Shown one piece after another: positions 1 to 5,742 of a stretch of 6,961 nucleotides of DNA. The notes beneath the pieces are model-generated. The model searched no databases. It was not told where the DNA came from and saw only the letters and a list, made by a program, of their open reading frames with translations. The DNA comes from Ileibacterium sp. (GTDB lineage Bacteria; Bacillota_I; Bacilli_A; Erysipelotrichales; Erysipelotrichaceae), in contig JABUSF010000010.1 of NCBI GenBank assembly GCA_021443945.1, positions 21,722-28,682 of the forward strand, read 5' to 3'. A program made the translations under genes and the position numbers. The stretch's first letter is position 1; every line of letters starts with the position of its first letter.

Positions 1-567
1 TTATTTGCGGGCTGTGCCAATACAGGAAATTCCACCAGTACAGATTCCACAGCTGTAACAGTAAACTTTGAACAGATCTCCTTTCAGCTTCCCAAGAATG
101 CGTCTTTGCTGGATAAAGATCCTTCCAAAACTCAGTTCTTCGTGGATTATACGATTCCCGAAGATGATGGCTATAATCTTTCTGTAACCGCTCAGGTGCT
201 GGAAAACAAAGATGCAGACTTCAAGACCAAAGATGCCTGCCAGCAGTATGTAACAGAGCTTGTTTCCGGTAATTTAAATACGGCTGAATTCGTAAAAGAA
301 GTTACAGTCGATGGTCTGGAGTCCCCTGCTTTTGTCTTTAAAGTTGCTCAGGATCCTGCTTATGCTTCCGCTGATGATCCAGTGCCTTACAGCTATTTTA
401 TTTTATTTGAAAATACCGGCGATGCATTTGTCATCAATATCACTGCCGATTTGCCGGCTGAATTCGTTTCCGGCAAAACAGAAGATGAAAGAGCGAAGCT
501 GATCCCATCCATCGAAGAAAACATCGATACGGTTTATGACCAGCTCATTTCTTCCCTCAAAGCCTAA
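1..567 (+). CDS. Predicted secreted lipoprotein, 3' part (start lies outside the window)
   Basis: The open frame runs from the first base of the window to a TAA at 565-567. Its first five codons read L-F-A-G-C, a plausible lipobox with Cys as residue 5, followed by a Ser/Thr/Asn-rich linker (residues 6-20). This is typical of a lipoprotein whose signal peptide is cut off by the window edge, so about 184 residues of mature protein are visible. The mature part is acidic, has no further membrane segment, and opens with a strand-like V-x-F-x-x-I-S-F-Q-L-P segment. That opening faintly resembles DUF1795/PsbP-like lipoproteins, a resemblance I cannot confirm. An internal TTG at 106 is not the start, because coding sequence with the lipobox continues upstream. 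The gene is convergent with the minus-strand acyl-CoA operon and ends just before a strong terminator. It is probably anchored to the outer face of the membrane; function unknown. Confidence 0.8.
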   Translation, partial: LFAGCANTGNSTSTDSTAVTVNFEQISFQLPKNASLLDKDPSKTQFFVDYTIPEDDGYNLSVTAQVLENKDADFKTKDACQQYVTELVSGNLNTAEFVKEVTVDGLESPAFVFKVAQDPAYASADDPVPYSYFILFENTGDAFVINITADLPAEFVSGKTEDERAKLIPSIEENIDTVYDQLISSLKA

Positions 568-593
568 ATACACAAGAACGATGATCGTTAAAT

Positions 594-627
594 AAAAACC
601 TGGTTTTCCGCTTAAAACCAGGTTTTT
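594..627 (+). terminator. Rho-independent terminator after the lipoprotein gene, usable in both directions
   Basis: A perfect 14-bp inverted repeat (AAAAACCTGGTTTT at 594-607, AAAACCAGGTTTTT at 614-627) has a 6-base loop. An A-tract on one side and a T-tract on the other let it act on both strands. It lies 26 bases after the stop codon of the plus-strand lipoprotein. Confidence 0.85.
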
Positions 628-641
628 CTGCATTCTGTTGT

Positions 642-676
642 AAAAATGACCGGCGGACTGAAAGAGTCTGCCGGTC
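642..676 (-). terminator. Rho-independent terminator of the acyl-CoA operon
   Basis: On the minus strand, 11 bases after the subunit B stop codon, GACCGGCAGACT and AGTCCGCCGGTC form a 12-bp stem with one A-C mismatch and a 5-base loop (665-676 with 648-659). An ATTTTT run follows at 647-642. With the hairpin at 594-627 it makes a tandem terminator between convergent genes. Confidence 0.8.
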
Positions 677-687
677 TGCTTTCTATT

Positions 688-1350
688 TTATGCCTGCATG
701 ATTCCAACTTCATCCGGTACGATGAAATCGGCTTCTGTACATGCTTTAATGTCTTCAACTGTATATCCTGGGGCAATTTCCCGGAGAACAAGTCCTTCAG
801 GAGTGACCTCAAAATAGCATCGCTCAGTCACAATATCGGTGACACAGTTTTTGCCGGTCAGAGGAAGAGTGCATTCCTTCAAGATCTTGGATTTGCCGCT
901 CTTTTCGCAGTGATCTGTTGCAACAATGATCTTTTTTACACCGGAGCAAAGATCCATCGCTCCGCCCATTCCCGGCGCAAGCTTTCCTGGGATGGTCCAG
1001 TTGGCAATGCTTCCTTCCTGATCCACCTGCAAAGTGCCCAGTACCGCTGCATCAATATGGCCTCCGCGGATAAAAGCGAAGGAATTGGCATGGTCATGGA
1101 CGCTTCCTCCTGGAATGACAGAGGCAGGCTGACCTCCTGCATCGATTAAATCAGGATCTGCATCGTCCCAGCTGGGAGAAGCACCGCATCCTACGATTCC
1201 GATTTCAGCTTCCAGCCAGAGATCAACACCTTCAGGGAGATAATTGACACACATCAACGGAAGACCGATTCCCAGATTGACAAAATCCCCGTCCTTGAAG
1301 AATTTGGCACATCTGGCTGCGATTAAAGCACGTCCGCTTAATTCTGCCAT
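688..1350 (-). CDS. CoA-transferase family I, subunit B (CtfB/AtoA/ScoB-like)
   Basis: A 220-residue protein, the usual length of a separate beta subunit of 3-oxoacid/acetoacetate-type CoA-transferases. These move CoA between an acyl-CoA and a free carboxylate through a covalent glutamyl-CoA intermediate, in the cytosol as an alpha2beta2 complex. Recognisable blocks include VNLGIGLP (24-31), the active-site segment E-A-E-I-G-I-V-G (47-54, catalytic Glu expected at 49), GASP, the I-R-G-G-H-I-D segment (94-100) and PGKLAPGMGGAMDL (121-134). It resembles clostridial CtfB throughout. The usual active-site signature is S-E-N-G; here it is A-E-I-G, so the Glu is kept but its neighbours differ. The ATG at 1350 is chosen because GGAGG (1359-1363) lies 8 bases upstream and MAELSGRALIAAR matches family N-termini; the frame stays open further but lacks a ribosome site. 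Its start lies one base beyond the subunit A stop, implying translational coupling. Substrate unknown. Confidence 0.93.
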   Translation of the reverse strand: MAELSGRALIAARCAKFFKDGDFVNLGIGLPLMCVNYLPEGVDLWLEAEIGIVGCGASPSWDDADPDLIDAGGQPASVIPGGSVHDHANSFAFIRGGHIDAAVLGTLQVDQEGSIANWTIPGKLAPGMGGAMDLCSGVKKIIVATDHCEKSGKSKILKECTLPLTGKNCVTDIVTERCYFEVTPEGLVLREIAPGYTVEDIKACTEADFIVPDEVGIMQA

Positions 1351-1351
1351 C

Positions 1352-2071
1352 TTATTTACCTCCTGCTTCTGCTTTGGCTTTTGCCCGTTTCCACATCGGA
1401 CAGAAAGGCTTCTTTTCACCCTGCCGGACAACAACCATATCTACAATGGGAGCCGGAACATCAATCTCGTCCGGTCCAAGTTCTCCGATGTCCACCAGAT
1501 CTTCCACTTCAGCAATGACATAATCCGCTGCCAGTGCCATATAGGAGTTGGTTGCCCGGCTTGTCAGACGGAAACTCAGATTCCCTGCTTTATCTGCTTT
1601 TGTAGCCTTAATCAAAGCAATATCAGCTTTCAGTGGCTTTTCCAGCAGGTATTCTTTGCCATCCACTTCGATAATCTGCTTGCCTCTGGCCACATCCGTA
1701 CCCAGTCCGGTAGGAGTCAGGCATCCGCCTAAGCCAGCGCCTCCACAGCGGATTCGCTCTGCAAAAGTTCCCTGAGGAACAAATTCCACATCTAACTCTC
1801 CAGCAAACATTTGGTCTCTTGCTTCTGGATTCAGACCGATATGGGTCGTAATTAAAGAATTGACTTTCCCTTCATGAATCAGCCGGCCTACCCCCTGGTC
1901 GGGCATTCCGCCAGAGACGGCTATGGCATCAATATCCTTTACACCTTTTTCCAGCATGCCGCTGATCACTTCTTCCGCAGAAAATTCACCATGCCAGTCT
2001 CCGAACATAATGGTCTGGCCGTCTTCAAAACGTTCGAGTGCCTCTTCAAGGCTGACTACTTTATTCTTCAA
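1352..2071 (-). CDS. CoA-transferase family I, subunit A (CtfA/AtoD/ScoA-like), TTG start
   Basis: A 239-residue protein matching the alpha subunit of the same heteromeric CoA-transferase. Family blocks are visible: IGLNPEA (78-84), VPQGTFAERIR (98-108), the glycine-rich GGAGLGGCLTPTGLGT (110-125), YLLEKPLKADIALIKA (141-156) and AADYVIAEVEDLV (181-193). The N-terminal signature normally reads D-G-x2-hydrophobic3-G-G-F; here D-G-Q-T-I-M-F-G-D-W (17-26) replaces the second Gly and the Phe. The C-terminus has a Lys/Ala/Glu-rich tail. The start is a TTG at 2071, supported by GGAAAGGAG at 2079-2087 with 7-base spacing and by the absence of an upstream alternative that clears the preceding gene. 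It starts 18 bases after the crotonase stop and directly abuts subunit B, so the three genes form an operon. Confidence 0.93.
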   Translation of the reverse strand: MKNKVVSLEEALERFEDGQTIMFGDWHGEFSAEEVISGMLEKGVKDIDAIAVSGGMPDQGVGRLIHEGKVNSLITTHIGLNPEARDQMFAGELDVEFVPQGTFAERIRCGGAGLGGCLTPTGLGTDVARGKQIIEVDGKEYLLEKPLKADIALIKATKADKAGNLSFRLTSRATNSYMALAADYVIAEVEDLVDIGELGPDEIDVPAPIVDMVVVRQGEKKPFCPMWKRAKAKAEAGGK

Positions 2072-2078
2072 GTCTGTG

Positions 2079-2087
2079 CTCCTTTCC
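2079..2087 (-). promoter_or_regulatory. Ribosome binding site that fixes the TTG start of subunit A
   Basis: GGAAAGGAG on the minus strand lies 7 bases before the TTG at 2071-2069, in the 18-base gap after the crotonase stop codon. No ATG or GTG in the same frame is placed comparably well. Confidence 0.75.
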
Positions 2088-2089
2088 TG

Positions 2090-2884
2090 CTATTTTCCCT
2101 GGAAATTCGCTTTCCGTTTTTCCATAAAGGCTTTGCAGCCTTCCTGGAAATCCAGGCTGGCAGAACATTCTGCCTGTGTCGGAATTTCAGTTTCATCCAG
2201 CCATTTCTTATAGTCTGAGAAGCTGGCCTCGTAAATCTGCTTTTTGATGTTCTTGTAGGAGATCAATGGGCCTGCAGCCAGTTTTGCTGCAAACTTCATG
2301 ACAGCTTCATCCAGTTCTTCTTTTGGAACGACTTGGTAAGCCAACCCAAGAGCTTTTGCTTCTTCCGCACCAACAGGCCGTCCTGTAGCGGCAAGCTCCA
2401 TGGTTCTCTGCGGTCCGATGTTTTTGCAAAGAAGATAGGTTGCTCCTGTATCCGGAACCAGCCCAAGATTGACAAAAGCAAGAATAAACTTCGCATTGTC
2501 GGCGCAGAACATAAAGTCAGCTCCAAGAGCCAGGGAGACTCCTGCTCCGGCAGCTGCTCCGCATACCGAGGAAATGACAATCTTGCTCATCTTTTTCATG
2601 CCATCTGCCACGTTTCCCACTTTTGCAATCAGCCCATCCATATTGACTTCGCCGCCAGCCTGGATCAGCTGATAGAAATAACCGATGTCACCGCCGGCAG
2701 AAAACGCTTTGGCACCGCCTTTTAAAACGACAACTTTGACACTGCCGTCTTCTTCAGCCAGTTTTAAGACTTCCACCAGTTCATCCGCCATCTGTTCGTC
2801 AATTGCATTCAGGTTCTTCATGTAATTCATGGTGATGACGCCAATGCCGTCATTCACTTCATAGATTAGTTTTTCAAAATTCAT
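2090..2884 (-). CDS. Crotonase-fold enoyl-CoA isomerase/hydratase, PaaG-like
   Basis: A 264-residue enoyl-CoA hydratase/isomerase (crotonase) superfamily member acting on acyl-CoA thioesters in the cytosol. Oxyanion-hole segments are A-F-S-A-G-G-D (60-66) and GAAAGAG (109-115). Hand alignment with mitochondrial enoyl-CoA hydratase puts Ser and Phe where the two catalytic glutamates (Glu144, Glu164) should be. Instead L-G-L-V-P-D-T-G-A-T (140-149) matches the L-G-L-I-P-D block of E. coli PaaG, whose Asp is catalytic; the equivalent here is Asp145. The C-terminal E-G-x-x-A-F-x-x-K-R ending also matches PaaG. Double-bond isomerisation is therefore likelier than simple hydration (inference). The ATG at 2884 has AGGTGG (2890-2895) 5 bases upstream; a GTG at 2893 lies inside that site and is less likely. 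It is the first gene of the operon with the CoA-transferase. Confidence 0.9.
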   Translation of the reverse strand: MNFEKLIYEVNDGIGVITMNYMKNLNAIDEQMADELVEVLKLAEEDGSVKVVVLKGGAKAFSAGGDIGYFYQLIQAGGEVNMDGLIAKVGNVADGMKKMSKIVISSVCGAAAGAGVSLALGADFMFCADNAKFILAFVNLGLVPDTGATYLLCKNIGPQRTMELAATGRPVGAEEAKALGLAYQVVPKEELDEAVMKFAAKLAAGPLISYKNIKKQIYEASFSDYKKWLDETEIPTQAECSASLDFQEGCKAFMEKRKANFQGK

Positions 2885-2952
2885 TTTTACCACCTGTCTC
2901 TGGAAGGATCATCAGCTGCGGCGATGCTGTGATTCGCTTCTCTGTTGCTTCT

Positions 2953-2981
2953 ATTTTAAATGAGCATCTTTAATATGTATG
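2953..2981 (-). promoter_or_regulatory. Weak candidate promoter of the acyl-CoA operon
   Basis: On the minus strand TAAAAT (2958-2953) could be the -10 box, with CATACA (2981-2976) as a poor -35 box at 17-base spacing. The placement gives a leader of about 60 bases before the crotonase ATG. The -35 match is only three of six, so this is a guess supported mainly by position and by the overlapping cre-like box. Confidence 0.3.
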
Positions 2982-2989
2982 CGTTTACA
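2976..2989 (-). promoter_or_regulatory. Candidate catabolite-responsive element (cre, CcpA site)
   Basis: Read on the minus strand the 14 bases are TGTAAACGCATACA. They fit the relaxed cre pattern TGNAANCGNWNNCA at every defined position, and the flanking TA extends the match to the 3' side of longer cre patterns. The site overlaps the likely -35 region of the crotonase/CoA-transferase operon, where CcpA binding would repress transcription in the presence of preferred sugars. CcpA itself is not in the window, so the call rests on motif and position. Confidence 0.45.
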
Positions 2990-3013
2990 GTGAGATTTTT
3001 GGAACTGTAAGCG
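2982..3013. promoter_or_regulatory. Inverted repeat upstream of the acyl-CoA operon, possible operator
   Basis: CGTTTACAGT (2982-2991) and ACTGTAAGCG (3004-3013) are inverted copies with one mismatch and a 12-base spacer, so the arms are about two helical turns apart. One arm overlaps the cre-like box. No T-tract follows on either strand, so it reads better as a protein-binding site than as a terminator. Confidence 0.35.
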
Positions 3014-3045
3014 ATTGTTGACGATATGAAAGAACCTGAAAAGAT

Positions 3046-3074
3046 ACGAAAAAAACCAGCTGGTCAGCTGGTTT
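3046..3074 (-). terminator. Rho-independent terminator of the PASTA-like lipoprotein gene
   Basis: On the minus strand a 9-bp perfect stem (AAACCAGCT / AGCTGGTTT, 3074-3066 with 3061-3053) and a 4-base loop are followed by more T residues, giving a run of about seven. It begins 34 bases after the stop codon at 3109. Confidence 0.85.
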
Positions 3075-3108
3075 AAGAATGAAATGATGAATACAGCAAA
3101 GGGCTGTC

Positions 3109-4389
3109 TTATCTGGAATAGATGGAAGCGGGTTTGATCAGGATGGATCCGGTTCTCTGATCATAACCATCTACAAGGGCCATGACAGTTACATTGGTAC
3201 CGTCTTTGAGGGGATACATATTGGTCTGGAAAGACTGGTGGTTCACACCTTCCACCACAAAGGCGGCGCCCAGATCAAACAGTTCATGACTGCTTCCGCT
3301 TCGTAAAGTCATATCGATGGTTCCATTGCTGGAATGATAGGTCATGGTATCGATATAACCGTCAAACTGGATGAGATCTCCATCGTATTTCATCGCGAAT
3401 TCCAAAACAGCAGGATCTCTTCTGTCCTGGATGCCAAGCACCTCAGCCAGCAGCGGACAATTGTCCACGGTATAGGCATCCGCTATATCTTCGACAACAT
3501 CCACCACACGGTGATTTGGATCCTCGTTCTGGTAGGCATAGTAAGAAATAACAACCGGCATATCGGCATGGAATACAGTCAGATCTTTCAGATCGGTTTT
3601 GCCGTCTATGGAGATTTCGGCAACCGTATCATGCTTTTCATCGTCTGCGGAAGCAAGATTATAGATGGCTTTGGTTTCGACATTTTTAAATCCGAGATTT
3701 TCAAAGCGTTTTTTCACGTCTTTGTAATTGGTGCCCATCAGCTGATCCAGTGCTGTATCCAGCTGAATTTCCCCGTCTTTTAAAGCCGCTGGCTCTTCGG
3801 GAAGAACAAGTTCAGCATCAACATGATTTGGATAGCAGCTTAAGCGAATTTCTGCCTCCATATGGTCATTGACATCGATATTCAGAAATCCATTTGTCTG
3901 CATGCTGTCGCTCTTTTCAAATGTGAGTTTGGTTGTTCCGTATGGAAGACTGAGCTGCAGAACGTTGTCCTGGCCAGGCTTCACAGTCTCCAGCAGTTTG
4001 TTGTCTTTCAGAACTTTCACTTCATAGTTGGTCAATGAAGGGTCTTCTTTAAATGTCATGTTGAACTTCACATGAAAGTCTTTTGGGATCCGGTAAGTGA
4101 TGATAACTTCACTGTCTTTATCAAAGGAATCCCCTTTTGCAAACTCACTGTTTCCGCCGATGGAAACCGAAGCAACATCTCCTGTTTTTCCTTTGGACGA
4201 TTGATCCAGATCCTTCACTTCTTTTATTACGACTTTGGAAAATCCGGCATCCAGGATTTCCTGTTTCACTTCTTCATAATTCTTTCCTGCAAATTCCTCT
4301 GCAGATTTATTTGGTGAGATTTTTGAAGAGCAGGCTGTCCCCAAAAAGCTCATGCAGATTGCCGCAGCAAGCAACAGTCTTTTATTCAT
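3109..4389 (-). CDS. Lipoprotein with two diverged PASTA-like repeats
   Basis: A 426-residue protein. Residues 1-20 are a lipoprotein signal peptide (MNKR, hydrophobic core, G-T-A-C with lipidated Cys20). Two homologous segments follow, about 33-99 and 217-284. Each has G-[KT]-N-Y-x-[ED]-V-K near its start, then [DN]-x-G-F-x-x-V, D-x-V-A-x-[VI]-S-I-x-G in the middle and a V-I-x-Y end, the layout of PASTA-like modules. Between them (105-195) is a strand-rich segment; the C-terminal part (330-426) also looks all-beta, possibly OB-like, as in DUF4839-type proteins (uncertain). PASTA modules in kinases and penicillin-binding proteins bind muropeptides; here no kinase or enzyme domain is attached, so the role is unknown. 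The ATG at 4389 has an AAAGGTGA site (4395-4402) and a promoter just upstream; the frame stays open to 4521, but that extension spans the promoter and is not credited. Monocistronic. Confidence 0.85.
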   Translation of the reverse strand: MNKRLLLAAAICMSFLGTACSSKISPNKSAEEFAGKNYEEVKQEILDAGFSKVVIKEVKDLDQSSKGKTGDVASVSIGGNSEFAKGDSFDKDSEVIITYRIPKDFHVKFNMTFKEDPSLTNYEVKVLKDNKLLETVKPGQDNVLQLSLPYGTTKLTFEKSDSMQTNGFLNIDVNDHMEAEIRLSCYPNHVDAELVLPEEPAALKDGEIQLDTALDQLMGTNYKDVKKRFENLGFKNVETKAIYNLASADDEKHDTVAEISIDGKTDLKDLTVFHADMPVVISYYAYQNEDPNHRVVDVVEDIADAYTVDNCPLLAEVLGIQDRRDPAVLEFAMKYDGDLIQFDGYIDTMTYHSSNGTIDMTLRSGSSHELFDLGAAFVVEGVNHQSFQTNMYPLKDGTNVTVMALVDGYDQRTGSILIKPASIYSR

Positions 4390-4423
4390 ATAAATCACCT
4401 TTCTCAAAGCAAAAAGCCTGCTT

Positions 4424-4451
4424 ATTATATCGAATAAATGGAAGATGACAA
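4424..4451 (-). promoter_or_regulatory. Promoter of the PASTA-like lipoprotein gene
   Basis: On the minus strand TTGTCA (4451-4446, five of six to consensus) and a perfect TATAAT (4429-4424) are separated by 16 bases. Initiation near 4417 would give a leader of about 28 bases before the ATG at 4389. Confidence 0.7.
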
Positions 4452-4576
4452 AACGAATTTGATGATTTTTACATCTTAAAGTAATATTTTCGCCTTCAAA
4501 TCGGTGTGTTTGTGTGATCAAAATTCATATTGAAATACAGGAAACCCATACTTTTCCTCCATTCAGGTCTGAAAAC

Positions 4577-4619
4577 AAAAAAAGGGAGAAGTCAGCTTTT
4601 CATTGTTCTTGACTTCTCC
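4577..4619 (-). terminator. Rho-independent terminator after the small basic protein gene
   Basis: On the minus strand a perfect 10-bp stem (GGAGAAGTCA, 4619-4610, with TGACTTCTCC, 4594-4585) and a 15-base loop are followed by CTTTTTTT. It lies 49 bases after the stop of the 66-residue gene and clearly ends that transcription unit. Confidence 0.85.
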
Positions 4620-4668
4620 TCAGGTTTAAAGAACTGGACAGCCGTTTGCAGCAGCAGACGAGCATCTT

Positions 4669-4869
4669 TCAGGACTCGCCTGCCCGCATTTCCGGATGAA
4701 TCCGTTTCTTCAGTGTTCGTTTCTGCGCTGCTTTAATATGCCGGGCAGTTTCATACCCTCTGCCGGTCGTCCAGGCTCTCCATTTTCGATTCTTTATTTG
4801 CTGAACCGACTTTGGTTTTGCGGTGCGCCTTGGCCGCAGAAAAACTTTCAGTATGTCAAAAAGCTTCAT
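4669..4869 (-). CDS. Small, very basic protein of unknown function (66 aa)
   Basis: I do not recognise a family. The ATG at 4869 has an AAGGAA ribosome site (4875-4880) at 5-base spacing, and a strong terminator follows the gene, so it is probably real. The frame stays open to 5019, but those codons cross a hairpin and the end of the upstream gene and are not included. About 20 of 66 residues are Lys or Arg, against four acidic ones. The N-terminus M-K-L-F-D-I-L-K-V-F-L is amphipathic, and the rest is polar and basic with two Trp (30, 33). Such composition suits binding of RNA, DNA or anionic membrane, but that is inference only. The gene lies 124 bases downstream of a secreted-protein gene with no good promoter in between, so it is probably expressed by read-through past the hairpin at 4899-4931. 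Confidence 0.6.
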   Translation of the reverse strand: MKLFDILKVFLRPRRTAKPKSVQQIKNRKWRAWTTGRGYETARHIKAAQKRTLKKRIHPEMRAGES

Positions 4870-4898
4870 TGTGGTTCCTTTCTTCTGTTTCAGGGGGC

Positions 4899-4931
4899 AA
4901 AGAAAACAGCCTGAGGTGGAGGTTCTCAGGC
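4899..4931 (-). terminator. Terminator-like or attenuator-like hairpin between the secreted protein and the small basic protein
   Basis: On the minus strand GCCTGAG (4931-4925) and CTCAGGC (4915-4909) form a perfect 7-bp stem with a 9-base loop containing ACCTCC. TGTTTTCTTTG follows, an interrupted T-run. It lies 63 bases after the upstream stop codon and 40 bases before the downstream ATG, so it probably reduces rather than abolishes read-through. Confidence 0.55.
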
Positions 4932-4993
4932 CGCAGTCTTCGGTAAAAAGATGGAAAGGGCTAGGTTTCTGGCCCGAATGTGTTTTAAAAGAC

Positions 4994-5536
4994 TTATTTC
5001 TGAACGACTTCTGAGGCAAGAGTTTCGTTTAAAGCATGAATGGACAGTTTTACGGAGTCCCCCTGCAAACCTTCAGCGTGCAGTTCAAATGTATTGAAAT
5101 CCAGATCTGCTGACTGATCAAAGCGGTAATCCAGAACTGGCTCTTTCTCTTTTCCGTCATCATACATGACCCGGACATGAAGAGTTTTCATCACCAGTTC
5201 ATCTGGAAAGTTCAAATCCAATGGACCGTCTTTGCCAAAGTGAGTGACTTTTGTGTATTTTGTTCCATTTTGAGTGGTGCCCTGCATTAAGATCTTCAGG
5301 TTCTTTTTCAGTTTCTGACTCATTTTTGAACTGGAAATCGAGACTTTTTTTTCTCCATTTCTGCAGGACACTCCACACGGTTTCAGCGGAGTCTGCCCAT
5401 TCCTGTCTTTTAAACTGATGACAGGCTGGGTGATCTTTGTATTGGCAGCAACCGGCGTGAGAGCCATAACAGCTGGAATAACGATAACCGCTGCGAGAAT
5501 ACCGGATCTAAGGATATTTTTCATTCTATGATTCAT
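4994..5536 (-). CDS. Secreted protein of unknown function (180 aa)
   Basis: The protein starts with a classical Sec signal peptide: MNHRMKNILR, then a hydrophobic core (about 12-27), then T-P-V-A-A-N with signal peptidase I cleavage expected after Ala31. There is no Cys at the cleavage site, no sorting motif and no second membrane segment, so it is probably released or loosely held at the wall. The mature part is about 149 residues, with a close Cys pair P-C-G-V-S-C (53-58), a Lys/Ser-rich stretch (63-82) and strand-like segments to the C-terminus. No known domain is recognised. The ATG at 5536 has AGAGG (5546-5550) 9 bases upstream; an ATG at 5524 lacks a site. A TATACT box lies upstream, and the small basic protein gene follows downstream on the same strand. 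Confidence 0.75.
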   Translation of the reverse strand: MNHRMKNILRSGILAAVIVIPAVMALTPVAANTKITQPVISLKDRNGQTPLKPCGVSCRNGEKKVSISSSKMSQKLKKNLKILMQGTTQNGTKYTKVTHFGKDGPLDLNFPDELVMKTLHVRVMYDDGKEKEPVLDYRFDQSADLDFNTFELHAEGLQGDSVKLSIHALNETLASEVVQK

Positions 5537-5579
5537 ACGGATTAACCTCTGGAATTTTTGCTTTCTGTTTGATGGTTTC

Positions 5580-5608
5580 AGTATAGGAACCGCAAATGAA
5601 GATTTAAT
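5580..5608 (-). promoter_or_regulatory. Candidate promoter of the secreted-protein gene
   Basis: On the minus strand TATACT (5585-5580) is a good -10 box about 44 bases before the ATG at 5536. The -35 position at 17-base spacing reads ATTAAA, a poor match. It lies downstream of the 5700-5742 terminator, so the gene needs its own promoter around here. Confidence 0.45.
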
Positions 5609-5699
5609 TTCTGTGTCCTAAAACTTTTAAAAATTAAAGCTGAAACTTTGCGGAAGATTTCTTATGGAATTCTTAAGAGCGGCAGCTGGAAAAAGATGC

Positions 5700-5742
5700 A
5701 AGATAAAAACCGGATTCACGAATGGAATCCGGTTTTTATCTT
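5700..5742. terminator. Strong symmetrical terminator with a perfect 18-bp stem
   Basis: AAGATAAAAACCGGATTC (5700-5717) and its exact reverse complement (5725-5742) flank a 7-base loop. The GC-rich core CCGGATTC is bordered by A/T runs on both sides, so it can terminate in either direction. No plus-strand gene precedes it. Its most obvious client is a minus-strand transcript from the promoter at 5996-6024, that is, the candidate RNA described here. Confidence 0.85.

Noticed and set aside
646..1149. Plus-strand ORF of 167 codons opposite the CoA-transferase subunit B
   Set aside because: It is antisense to a gene with clear family motifs, has no good ribosome site and no recognisable protein features.
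1351..1434. N-terminal extension of subunit B
   Set aside because: The open frame overlaps the end of subunit A. The GGAGG site at 1359-1363 and family N-termini support the start at 1350.
2885..2893. GTG start at 2893 for the crotonase
   Set aside because: The GTG lies inside the AGGTGG site that serves the ATG at 2884, and no ribosome site precedes it.
3018..3048. Plus-strand promoter beginning with TTGACG
   Set aside because: There is no acceptable -10 box at the right spacing and no plus-strand gene downstream.
4390..4521. 44-residue N-terminal extension of the PASTA-like lipoprotein
   Set aside because: It would include the -10 and -35 boxes and place the lipoprotein signal peptide internally. 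The ATG at 4389 has its own ribosome site.
4870..5019. 50-residue N-terminal extension of the small basic protein
   Set aside because: It overlaps the end of the upstream gene and the 4899-4931 hairpin, and its composition looks non-coding.
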